64,000 nt of DNA, from assembly GCA_963750935.1 (NCBI GenBank), contig CAVVSR010000011.1, positions 62,001 to 126,000 of the forward strand. Reading direction: 5' to 3'. Each line of letters begins with the position of its first letter. Position 1 is the first letter of the stretch. This DNA comes from JACCXG01 sp963750935 (GTDB taxonomy: Bacteria > Acidobacteriota > Vicinamibacteria > Vicinamibacterales > 2-12-FULL-66-21). Below are positions 1 through 7,547 of the stretch, piece after piece. The translations under genes were made by a program, and so were the position numbers. A model generated the notes under the pieces. That model was not told where the DNA came from, made no database searches, and worked only from the letters and a program-made list of their open reading frames with translations.

Positions 1-225
1 GAAGCCGGAATAGAGCCCGGTCAGCGGCTCGCCCTCGATCGGCAGGAACTCGCGATAACGCCACAGGCTCTTCGGCCTCGACTCGATCAGGTCTCGCGAG
101 ACGAGCGCGGCGATGGCGCGGTAGTCGTAGGTGACTTCCAGCGGACCCAGGCATTTGTCGCAGACCCACAGCGCGGTCGCGGGGAAGGTGGCCTTGCAGA
201 GATGACACCGGAGGCTGAAGTTCAT
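1..225 (-). CDS. thrC: Threonine synthase, N-terminal part (cut by window edge)
   Basis: Threonine synthase converts O-phosphohomoserine to threonine with PLP. Only the first 75 codons lie in the window; the rest runs off the left edge. The visible part starts MNFSLRCHLCK and has a four-cysteine zinc-ribbon-like start (Cys7, Cys10, Cys22, Cys25) followed by LWRYREFLPI, which is typical of the long threonine synthase form. The ATG overlaps the TGA of the upstream thrB in an ATGA, so the two are translationally coupled and form a thrBC operon on the minus strand. The PLP lysine lies outside the window, so the call rests on the N-terminus and the operon partner. Confidence 0.85.
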   Translation of the reverse strand, partial: MNFSLRCHLCKATFPATALWVCDKCLGPLEVTYDYRAIAALVSRDLIESRPKSLWRYREFLPIEGEPLTGLYSGF

Positions 226-1160
226 GCAGTTTTCTCGTGTTGTGCCGCTGCGGCCTGCGGCCGGTCGATGGCAGGCTGATGTGCCGCGAGAGTTCTGATC
301 GTGTGCTGGACGTCGAGTCGACGGTAGACACCGGCGAGCGCGTCGGCGGCTTCGTCCGCGCGACCCGGCGCGGCGAGGGCGACGATCGACGGCCCGGCGC
401 CGCTGAGACAGACGCCGAGCACCGCCGGATGCTCGAGCGCCAGGGCTTCCGTGAGCACCGGCACGAGCGGCCCGCGAGCCGGCTGATGCCAGCGATCTTT
501 CAGGGCCTCGCGCAGGTCCTCGTAGGCCGACGTCTCGAGCGCGCGCAGGAGCAGGAGCGCGCGCTGCAGGTTGGCGACGGCATCCTTCAGCGGCACCGTC
601 GGTGAGAGCACGGCTCGCGCCTGTTTGGTTTCGAGACGCGCTTCCGGCGTCGCCACCACGAACCGAATCGCCTCGGGCCAGCGCCACGCGCGCGCGATGA
701 TCTGGCCGTCGTCGCGCTGGCAGCTGAGGGTCATGCCGCCGAGCAGGGCGGCCGCGGCATTGTCGGGATGGTGCTCGATCTCGGTGGCCATGTGCAGCAG
801 GTCGCCCTCGTCCAGCGAGATCGCGCGCGCCGCCTCATAGAGGCGCAGTCCGGCGACGCATGCCGCGGCGCTGCTGCCGAGCCCGGCGGCCATCGGAATC
901 TCGCTGGTCACCCTGACGCGAAGCCCCATGACGGGGGTGCCGAACCGCTGGCACGCGAGCCGGTAGGCGGCCTCGATGCGGTTCTCGCCGGACGGCGCGT
1001 GGTCGTCGAACGCCGTCTCGAGCGCCCCACGCAGGTCCGCCGACACCTCGACCACCCGCACCCGCAAGTACAGGTCGAGCGCCACGGACAGCGCATCGAA
1101 CGCGGGGCCGAGATTGCTCGTCGAGGCGGGGACGGCTATGACGTCGTGAAGGTCGTCCAT
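222..1160 (-). CDS. thrB: Homoserine kinase
   Basis: This cytosolic GHMP-family kinase phosphorylates homoserine in threonine synthesis. The 312-residue length fits the family. The N-terminal PASTSNLGPAFD block and the ATP-binding IPMAAGLGSSAAA block (about residues 88-100) are seen, as is the C-terminal GAGPSIVAL motif. It starts at an ATG with no clear Shine-Dalgarno sequence, right after an intrinsic-terminator-like hairpin, so expression probably depends on read-through of that attenuator. It overlaps thrC by four bases. Identity is secure. Confidence 0.95.
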   Translation of the reverse strand: MDDLHDVIAVPASTSNLGPAFDALSVALDLYLRVRVVEVSADLRGALETAFDDHAPSGENRIEAAYRLACQRFGTPVMGLRVRVTSEIPMAAGLGSSAAACVAGLRLYEAARAISLDEGDLLHMATEIEHHPDNAAAALLGGMTLSCQRDDGQIIARAWRWPEAIRFVVATPEARLETKQARAVLSPTVPLKDAVANLQRALLLLRALETSAYEDLREALKDRWHQPARGPLVPVLTEALALEHPAVLGVCLSGAGPSIVALAAPGRADEAADALAGVYRRLDVQHTIRTLAAHQPAIDRPQAAAAQHEKTA

Positions 1161-1178
1161 CGTGGTGAAACGGTGCCC

Positions 1179-1213
1179 AAAAACAAAAAACCCGCCGGTT
1201 GCCGCGGCGGGTT
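1179..1213 (-). terminator. Intrinsic terminator/attenuator in the thrB leader
   Basis: On the minus strand an 8-bp stem AACCCGCC/GGCGGGTT (1206-1213 with 1189-1196) is followed by TTTTTTGTTT. It sits between the promoter and thrB, so it would act as an attenuator, not as an end-of-operon terminator. Its 5' arm can pair instead with GGGTTGG (plus positions 1256-1262) plus a further 3 bp after a 2-nt bulge. That gives a competing antiterminator. Confidence 0.75.
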
Positions 1214-1239
1214 GGTATGCCCTGTTCTGTCAGCCTGTG

Positions 1240-1326
1240 TTACTGCTTCCAGGCGCCAACCCTCGCCCGGCATGGCTTGATGCCGGTGCTAATCTTCGCG
1301 ATTTCCATGGCGGTACGACAGGGCAT
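1240..1326 (-). CDS. Candidate leader peptide of the thrBC operon (28 aa)
   Basis: A short reading frame starts ATG CCC TGT CGT ACC and ends TAA about 27 nt before the attenuator stem. Its middle reads EIAKISTGIK, with three Ile and one Thr codon, just upstream of the segment that can form the antiterminator. A ribosome stalled there would leave the antiterminator arm free; one at the stop would cover it. The peptide is less rich in regulatory codons than enteric thr leaders. Its start codon also lies in a 9-bp long-range pairing ATGCCCTGT/ACAGGGCAT (1318-1326 with 1217-1225), so a structured RNA without translation is an alternative. Confidence 0.5.
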   Translation of the reverse strand: MPCRTAMEIAKISTGIKPCRARVGAWKQ

Positions 1327-1337
1327 GGTCACTCCGA

Positions 1338-1367
1338 AGTATAAGGAGGCATTATTCACCGAATCAA
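1338..1367 (-). promoter_or_regulatory. Likely sigma-70 promoter of thrBC
   Basis: On the minus strand TTGATT (1362-1367) and TATACT (1338-1343) are spaced 18 bp. Transcription would start near 1331, about five bases before the ATG of the candidate leader peptide, which makes that message nearly leaderless. Confidence 0.6.
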
Positions 1368-1373
1368 GGTATT

Positions 1374-1399
1374 TGGCGCATTTATGCTAAGTTGCGCCA
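1374..1399. promoter_or_regulatory. Palindromic operator upstream of the urease operon
   Basis: TGGCGCA (1374-1380) and TGCGCCA (1393-1399) form a perfect 7-bp inverted repeat with 12 bases between the arms. A related palindrome lies upstream of gltB (35354-35373). It probably binds a nitrogen regulator. The in-frame ATG at 1384 falls inside this site, which argues for a later start of ureD. Confidence 0.5.
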
Positions 1400-1476
1400 T
1401 TTCGCGGGGTCCCGGGCCGGGGCGGAGACGGGTCTCTGAGAGAATGCGCAGTATCTGTGTCGAAGGAATACGGGAC

Positions 1477-2286
1477 GTGCACGGCGCCGGCGTCGGCCAC
1501 ATAGAGGTCACGCGCAGCGCCGGCCGGAGCCTCGTCACGCGCGCCTACGCCACCAGCCCGCTGCGGCTGCTGACCCCGCGCAACCACGGTGACGCGGCCT
1601 GGATCTACGCGGCTTCCTATGGCGGCGGGCTGCTCGGCGGCGACCGCGTCGCCATGTCCGTGCGCGTCGAGGGTGGCGCGCGCGCGTTCCTGTCGACGCA
1701 GGCCTCCACGAAAATCTATCGCTCGGACCGGCCGGCAGCCCTCGAGCTGTCCGCGACCATCGGCCCGTCCGCCCAGCTGGTCGTGTGGCCCGATCCGGTC
1801 GTCTGTTTCGCGGGGTCGAGCTACCGGCAGCGTCAGCAGTTCGACGTCGACGGCACGGGCGGGCTCGTGCTCGTGGACTGGATGACGTCGGGCCGGCGCG
1901 GGTCAGGCGAACGCTGGCGGTTCACGCGCTACGACAGCCGCCTGACGATCCGCGTCGACGGGCGCCTGGTGCTGCTGGACGCCCTGGCGCTCGACGCCGG
2001 GGACGGCGATCTGCGGTCCCGGATGGGGCGATTCGACGTCGTCGGCGCCGCGGCGATCGTCGGCGCGGCGGTGCGCGGCCCGATCGATGAAATACTTACG
2101 AGGATCTCGGCGATCCCATTCGAACGCAGCCCCGACCTGCTCCTGTCGGTGGCGCCCCTCGCCAACATGGGCTGCATCGTTCGCGTCGCCGGCCGATCCG
2201 TGCAGGACGTCGCCCGCGTTCTGGGACACAATCTGGCCTTCGTGTCGGCGCTCCTCGGCGATGATCCGTGGGCGCGCAAGTGGTGA
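1477..2286 (+). CDS. ureD: Urease accessory protein UreD
   Basis: UreD (UreH) is the scaffold that binds apo-urease and recruits UreF and UreG for nickel insertion in the cytosol. The protein shows the family features LRLLTPRN, YGGGLLGGD, STQASTKIYRS and the WPDPVVCFAGSSYRQRQ stretch. I chose the GTG at 1477 because it has AAGGA at a 9-base spacing and gives the usual short N-terminus before HIEVTR. In-frame ATGs at 1384 and 1444 are alternatives, but 1384 lies inside an operator-like palindrome. It is the first gene of the urease operon, four bases before ureAB. Confidence 0.9.
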   Translation: MHGAGVGHIEVTRSAGRSLVTRAYATSPLRLLTPRNHGDAAWIYAASYGGGLLGGDRVAMSVRVEGGARAFLSTQASTKIYRSDRPAALELSATIGPSAQLVVWPDPVVCFAGSSYRQRQQFDVDGTGGLVLVDWMTSGRRGSGERWRFTRYDSRLTIRVDGRLVLLDALALDAGDGDLRSRMGRFDVVGAAAIVGAAVRGPIDEILTRISAIPFERSPDLLLSVAPLANMGCIVRVAGRSVQDVARVLGHNLAFVSALLGDDPWARKW

Positions 2287-2289
2287 CGC

Positions 2290-3054
2290 ATGCATCTGAC
2301 GCCTCGCGAGATCGACAAACTCCTCCTGCATCAGGCCGGCTTCCTCGCGCAGAAACGCCTGGCGCGCGGGATCAGGCTCAATCATCCTGAAGCGGTCGCG
2401 CTCATCGCGACGCAGATCCTCGAGTTCATCCGCGATGGCCGCACGGTGGCCGAGCTGATGGATCTCGGGCGGCAGCTCCTCGGCCGCGCCGACGTCGCCG
2501 ACGGCATCCCCGAGATGATCGACGAGGTCCAGGTCGAGGGGACGTTCCCGGACGGCACCAAGCTCGTCACCGTCCACCATCCCATCGTCGCCGAGCGCGG
2601 CAACATGGACCTTGCGCTCTACGGCAGCTTCCTGACGCGTGCCGTCGAGCCGTCGGCGCCGCACCTCGCGGAGCTGGCCGGCCCCGCCGGTGAGGTCACG
2701 GCGGCCAGCGGTCACCTCGTGCTCAACGAGGGGCGAGAGGTCGCGGACGTGGCGGTCACCAACCGCGGCGATCGGCCGATCCAGGTCGGCAGCCACTATC
2801 ACTTCGTGGAGACCAACCGTGCGCTGGCGTTCGATCGCGGCGCGGCGTACGGCATGCGTCTCGACATTCCCGCAGGCACGGCGGTGCGATTCGAGCCGGG
2901 CGAGACGAAGACGGTTCGCCTCGTCGCGATCGCCGGGCGCCGCGTGATCGAGGGTGGCAACACCTTCGCGCAGGGGCCGGTGACCGCGGACGGCCGGGCG
3001 CGTGCCGCCCGCCTCACCGACACCGATCGCGATGGCGCAGGAGAGCGGGCATGA
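2290..3054 (+). CDS. ureAB: Urease subunit gamma/beta fusion
   Basis: This single 254-residue chain carries both small urease subunits. Residues 1-100 are gamma (LTPREIDKLLLH, RGIRLNHPEA, VQVEGTFPDGTKLVTVHHPI). From about residue 130 it is beta (LNEGREVADVAVTNRGDRPIQVGSHYHF, GMRLDIPAGTAVRFEPGETK, GGNTFAQG). Such fusions are known from Helicobacter-type ureases; most soil bacteria keep separate ureA and ureB. The linker between the halves is about 25-30 residues. The gene ends in an ATGA overlap with ureC. Confidence 0.93.
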   Translation: MHLTPREIDKLLLHQAGFLAQKRLARGIRLNHPEAVALIATQILEFIRDGRTVAELMDLGRQLLGRADVADGIPEMIDEVQVEGTFPDGTKLVTVHHPIVAERGNMDLALYGSFLTRAVEPSAPHLAELAGPAGEVTAASGHLVLNEGREVADVAVTNRGDRPIQVGSHYHFVETNRALAFDRGAAYGMRLDIPAGTAVRFEPGETKTVRLVAIAGRRVIEGGNTFAQGPVTADGRARAARLTDTDRDGAGERA

Positions 3055-4767
3055 GCCACCGGATCGATCGACGACACTACGCCGACATCTACGGTCCGAC
3101 GGTGGGCGATCGCGTCCGCCTCGGCGACACCGGCCTCATCGCCGAAGTCGAGCAGGACGCAACGGTCTACGGAGACGAGTGCAAGTTCGGCGGCGGCAAG
3201 GTGCTGCGCGACGGCATGGGACAGGCGGCCGGCGTCGCCGACGACCGCGCGCTCGATTGCGTGATCACCAACGCGCTGATCGTGGACTGGACCGGCGTTC
3301 GCAAGGCCGACGTCGGCATCAAGCACGGCCGCATCGCGGGCATCGGCAAGGCCGGCAACCCGGACGTGATGGCTGGCGTGAGCGACCAGATGATCGTCGG
3401 CGTGACCACCGAGGCCATCGCCGGCGAAGGCCTGATCCTGACCGCCGGCGGCATCGACTCGCACATCCATTTCATCTGCCCGCAGCAGGTGCACGAAGCG
3501 CTCGCCAGCGGCGTGACCACGTTCATCGGCGGCGGCACCGGCCCGGCGACCGGCACCAACGCGACCACCTGCACGCCCGGATCGCGGCACATCGAGCTGA
3601 TGCTCCAGGCGACGGACGGCCTGCCGATGAACTTCGGGTTCCTGGGGAAGGGCAACTCGTCGCGACCCGAAGGTCTCGGCGAGCAGATCGCCGCCGGGGC
3701 CGTCGGCCTGAAACTGCACGAGGACTGGGGGACGACGCCCGCGGCCATCGACGTCTGCCTGGACATCGCGGAGCGCTACGACGTGCAGGTGGCGATTCAC
3801 ACCGACACGTTGAACGAGTCAGGGTTCGTCGACGACTCGATCGCCGCGTTCAAGGGCAGGACCATCCACACCTACCACACCGAGGGCGCGGGCGGCGGGC
3901 ACGCGCCCGACATCATCAAGGTCTGCGGCGAAGCAAACGTGCTCCCGAGCTCGACCAACCCGACGCGCCCGTACACGGTGAACACCCTCGACGAGCATCT
4001 CGACATGCTCATGGTGTGTCATCACCTGGACAAGAACATCCCCGAGGACGTCGCGTTCGCGGAGAGCCGCATTCGCGGGGAGACGATCGCCGCCGAAGAC
4101 GTGCTGCACGATCTCGGCGCGATCAGCATGATGTCGAGCGACAGCCAGGCGATGGGGCGGGTTGGCGAAGTCATCACCCGCACCTGGCAGACGGCGCACA
4201 AGATGCGCGCCGAGCGGGGCCGGCTCGGCCGGTGAGACGGGAGACAACGACAACCTGCGGATTCGACGCTACGTCGCGAAGTACACGATCAACCCGGCGA
4301 TCACGCACGGCGTCGCGCACGAGGTGGGATCGGTCGAGGTCGGCAAGATCGCGGACCTCGTGCTGTGGAAGCCGGCGTTCTTCGGCGCCAAGCCGGAGCT
4401 GGTGCTGAAGGGCGGCTTCATCGCCTGGGCGCAGATGGGGGACGCCAACGCGTCGATTCCGACGCCGCAGCCGCTGCTGATGCGGCCGATGTTCGGGGCG
4501 TTCGGCCGCGCCGCCGGGGCCTCGTCGCTGGCGTTCGTGTCCCAGGCCGCGCTCGAGGCCGACGCCGCGCGCCGCTACGGCCTGACCAAGCGCGCCGTCG
4601 CGGTTCGCGGCTGCCGCGGGTTGACGAAGCGCGACATGCGGCTGAACGACGCGCTGCCGGCGATCACCGTCGATCCCGAAACCTACGTGGTGACCGCCGA
4701 CGGCGAGCGGCTGCAGTCGGCGCCGGCCCGCGTGCTGCCGCTGGCGCAGCGCTACTTCCTGTTCTGA
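3051..4767 (+). CDS. ureC: Urease alpha subunit, split by a one-base shift
   Basis: UreC is the catalytic nickel subunit that hydrolyses urea to ammonia and carbamate. The first frame (3051 to about 4230) holds the active-site elements: HIHF, the carbamylated-lysine motif GLKLHEDWG, the HTDTLNE histidine and the mobile flap CHHLDK. The rest (YVAKYTINPAITHG, KIADLVLW, the C-terminal YFLF) continues in the +1 frame to 4767. The two halves join without loss at KMRAERGRL / GETGDNDN if one base is removed near 4228-4236. Total length is then about 572 residues, the family norm. All accessory genes are intact, so an assembly indel is more likely than a dead gene. Confidence 0.9.
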
Positions 4768-4777
4768 GGGCCGCCGC

Positions 4778-5437
4778 GTGACCCACGACTGGCTCGTCTG
4801 GCAGCTGGCGGACTCGGCGTTCCCGACGGGCAGCTTCGCGCATTCGTGGGGTCTCGAGGCCGCGTGGCAGACCGGCGACGTCCGCGACGCCCGGGATCTC
4901 ATGCGCTTCGTGCGCGATGCGCTGTGGCAGGCCGGGCGCGGGACGCTGCCGCTGCTCACCGCGGCACATCGGACGCCCTCGCGGCTCGCCGACCTCGACG
5001 CCATCGCCGACGCGTTCCTGACGAACAGCGTCGCGAACCGCGCCAGCCGCGTGCAGGGCCGCGCGTTCCTGGCCACATGCCTCCGGGTCTGGCCGTCCGC
5101 CGCCCTCGACGCCATCCAGGAGCGCGCCGCCGATCTGTGCGGTCATGCCGCGCCGCTGACCGGCGCCGCCCTCCACACCATCGCCGTGCCGCTCGACATC
5201 AGCCAGCGGCTGTTCCTGTTCAACACCGTCCGCGGGACCCTGGCCGCCGCGGTGCGCCTCGGCGTCGTCGGCAGCTATGCCGCTCAGCGCCTGCAGTTCG
5301 AGAGCCGCGCCTGGTTCGACGATGTCCTCGACGCCTGCCGCGACCTCGAGGACCACGAACTCGCGCAGACCGCGCCGATCGCCGACCTGCTGCAGGCCTC
5401 GCACGACCGGCTGTATTCGCGGCTGTTTCAGTCCTGA
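4778..5437 (+). CDS. ureF: Urease accessory protein UreF
   Basis: UreF acts with UreD and UreG in the urease activation complex, gating GTP hydrolysis by UreG. The 219-residue all-helical protein begins with the family signature LADSAFPTGSFAHSWGLE and contains NTVRGTLAAAVRLGVVGSYAAQ. It starts at GTG ten bases after ureC and is followed by ureG 11 bases later. Confidence 0.93.
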   Translation: MTHDWLVWQLADSAFPTGSFAHSWGLEAAWQTGDVRDARDLMRFVRDALWQAGRGTLPLLTAAHRTPSRLADLDAIADAFLTNSVANRASRVQGRAFLATCLRVWPSAALDAIQERAADLCGHAAPLTGAALHTIAVPLDISQRLFLFNTVRGTLAAAVRLGVVGSYAAQRLQFESRAWFDDVLDACRDLEDHELAQTAPIADLLQASHDRLYSRLFQS

Positions 5438-5448
5438 AGGAGACCCCC

Positions 5449-6192
5449 GTGCCACGCCCGCACTTCCATCATCTGCCGTACGAACCAGATCAGGGGCCGG
5501 AGTTTCCGCAGGGCGCCGGGACGTTCGTCGACCGCGACGCGCCGGTGCGGCGCGACTTCGCGTCGCGCGCCTACACCGTCGGCATCGGCGGGCCGGTCGG
5601 CAGCGGGAAGACGGCGCTGCTGCTCGCGTTGTGCCGCGCGCTCCGGGAGCGCTACGAGCTCGCGGTCGTGACCAACGACATCTTCACGAAGGAAGATGCG
5701 GAGTTCCTGGTCCGCAACCAGGCGCTGTCCGCCGATCGCATCGCGGCGGTCGAAACCGGCGGCTGTCCGCACACCGCCGTGCGCGACGACGTGAGCCAGA
5801 ATCTCGACGCGCTGGACCGGCTGATGCGCCGCTTCCGGCCGCAGCTGATGTTCGTCGAGAGCGGCGGCGATAATCTTGCCGCGCAGTTCAGCCGGGAGCT
5901 CGCCGACTACACGATCTACGTCATCGACGTGTCGGGCGGCGACAAGATCCCCCGCAAGGGCGGCCCCGGCATTACGCAATCGGACCTGCTGGTCATCAAC
6001 AAGACCGATCTGGCCCCGCTCGTCGGCGCTGACCTCGGCGTCATGGACCGCGATGCTCGACGGATGCGCGGTGACGGTCCGTTCCTCTTCACGCAAGTGA
6101 CGCACGGCGTCGGCCTGCCGGCGGTCGTCGATCACGTGCTCGCTGCCTGGAGCGCGGCAACCGGCGGAGAGCGCGCCACACCTCGACTATGA
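5449..6192 (+). CDS. ureG: Urease accessory GTPase UreG
   Basis: UreG is the SIMIBI-class GTPase that delivers nickel to urease. Visible motifs are the P-loop GGPVGSGKTALL, the TNDIFTKEDAEFL block, the nickel-binding ETGGCPHTA (Cys-Pro-His), ESGGDNLAAQFS and the NKTD guanine motif. The start is a GTG with AAGGAG six bases upstream. The N-terminus carries a short His-bearing extension, MPRPHFHHLP. No ureE lies in the operon, so this stretch may help hold nickel; that is inference. It is the last gene of the operon. Confidence 0.95.
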   Translation: MPRPHFHHLPYEPDQGPEFPQGAGTFVDRDAPVRRDFASRAYTVGIGGPVGSGKTALLLALCRALRERYELAVVTNDIFTKEDAEFLVRNQALSADRIAAVETGGCPHTAVRDDVSQNLDALDRLMRRFRPQLMFVESGGDNLAAQFSRELADYTIYVIDVSGGDKIPRKGGPGITQSDLLVINKTDLAPLVGADLGVMDRDARRMRGDGPFLFTQVTHGVGLPAVVDHVLAAWSAATGGERATPRL

Positions 6193-6195
6193 TCC

Positions 6196-6290
6196 ACGTG
6201 CTTCGTGCTGACGTGCGACGTGCTACGTGCGAACGTGCACTTGTGCGACGTGCCACGTGCGACGTGCGAACGTGCTTGAATCGGGCGATT
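6196..6290. repeat. CACGT-word repeat array, copy 1
   Basis: The gap after ureG is filled by reiterated words such as GACGTGC, TACGTGC and GAACGTGC. Many are self-complementary (GCACGTGC), so the tract can fold. Related arrays occur near 21003, 46605 and 47205. Confidence 0.7.
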
Positions 6291-6319
6291 CATCGGACTG
6301 AATCGCGAGGAGCGACACC

Positions 6320-7522
6320 GTGAACATGTCTGCGATTGGGCTTGTCGGCCTTCTCCTGTCGGCCGGCCAGGATGGAACCCCGCTGACGCCGAAGGCGCTC
6401 GAAACCGCGCTCGCGGCCAAGCCTGCCGGGCCCGACGCCGAGCAGCTCGCCGAGCGCGTACGGGCCCTGTTCGGCGGCAAGGAAGTGCTGGTCAAGGGCG
6501 GGCCGGCGCGGTTCGAAGACCTCACGGTGGCGTGGGCGGTGGAGATCCCCGACCTTCCGCCGAACGCGCCGGCGCCGCGCGTCGTGTCCGACGTCGTCCA
6601 CTTCTCGATGCCGCTCACGAAGATCGGAGCGTCCGGGGTCTACGCCGGCGTGGCGACGCTCTCGCACGGCACCGCGTTCTCCTGGCACTACGAGGCCGGT
6701 GACCGCCGGCTCGGCGGCGCACAGCTCGAGGTCTACGAGGCGCACGCCGACAGCCTCGTGAAGAGCGGCGTGCCGAAGGGGGAGACGAAGCAGATGCCGG
6801 CCTGGGAGAGCAAGATCTTCGCGGGCACGCGGCGCGACTGGTGGGTCTACGTCCCGGCGCAGTACAAGCCGGAGACCCCGGCGGCGGTGATGGTGTTTCA
6901 GGACGGCAATTCGTATCGCGAGTACGTGCCCATCATCTTCGACAACCTGATCGCCAAAGGGGACATACCGGTGACGGTCGGCATCTTCATCCAGCCCGGC
7001 ATGTTCGAAGGCGGCCGGTCGAACCGCAGCTTCGAGTACGACACGCTGTCGGATCAATACGCGCGGTTCCTGCTCGAGGAGATCCTGCCGGAGGTGAGCA
7101 AGACCGTGCGGCTCAAGACAGACGCGGCGAGCCGGGCGATTGCCGGCGCCAGCAGCGGCGGCATCTGCGCGTTCACGGTGGCGTGGGAACGGCCGAACGA
7201 GTTCAGCAAGGTGGTCTCGTGGATCGGCAGCTTCGTCAACATCGCCAGCGGCAAGACCGTGCGGGAGGGCGGCCACAACTACGAGGCGATGATCCGCAAG
7301 ACGCCGCGCAAGCCGATCCGCGTGTTCCTCCAGGACGGCTCGAACGATCTGGACAACAACAACGGCAACTGGCCGCTGGCCAACCAGACGCTCGCGAGGT
7401 CGCTCGCCTACGCGAAGTACGACTACCGCTTCGAATACGGCCAGGGCTTCCACAGTCACCGCCACGGCCGGGCGATTTTCCCCGACACGCTGCGCTGGCT
7501 GTGGCGCGATTATCCGAAGTGA
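6320..7522 (+). CDS. Secreted esterase (enterochelin-esterase-like, alpha/beta hydrolase)
   Basis: This 400-residue protein has a short hydrophobic N-terminus (LVGLLLSAGQ), an N-terminal beta-sandwich-like part, then an esterase domain of the Fes/D-type (putative esterase) family. Seen are DWWVYVPAQYKPE, VMVFQDG and the nucleophile elbow AGASSGGICA, with a late Asp (LQDGSNDLDN) and HSHRHG as candidate acid and base. Family members cleave ester bonds of siderophores, sugar esters or lactones, and the substrate here is unknown. The start is GTG at 6320 with an in-frame ATG two codons on. A secreted M64 peptidase follows 25 bases downstream. Confidence 0.75.
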   Translation: MNMSAIGLVGLLLSAGQDGTPLTPKALETALAAKPAGPDAEQLAERVRALFGGKEVLVKGGPARFEDLTVAWAVEIPDLPPNAPAPRVVSDVVHFSMPLTKIGASGVYAGVATLSHGTAFSWHYEAGDRRLGGAQLEVYEAHADSLVKSGVPKGETKQMPAWESKIFAGTRRDWWVYVPAQYKPETPAAVMVFQDGNSYREYVPIIFDNLIAKGDIPVTVGIFIQPGMFEGGRSNRSFEYDTLSDQYARFLLEEILPEVSKTVRLKTDAASRAIAGASSGGICAFTVAWERPNEFSKVVSWIGSFVNIASGKTVREGGHNYEAMIRKTPRKPIRVFLQDGSNDLDNNNGNWPLANQTLARSLAYAKYDYRFEYGQGFHSHRHGRAIFPDTLRWLWRDYPK

Positions 7523-7547
7523 GCGGCGCGTTCCCCGGGAGCGGCCA

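Noticed and set aside
1217..1326. Stand-alone SRP or 6S RNA in the thrB leader (closing stem, GGAAGCAG, then terminator)
   Set aside because: The SRP domain IV pattern is incomplete and the tip of the fold does not match; position directly before thrB favours a leader.
1373..1388. Sigma-54 promoter before ureD (TTGGCGC...TGCT)
   Set aside because: Only 9 bases lie between the GG and GC elements; 10 are required.
3051..4767. Programmed frameshifting in ureC and the other broken genes
   Set aside because: The sites share no slippery heptamer, stop-codon context or downstream structure, and they occur in unrelated families.
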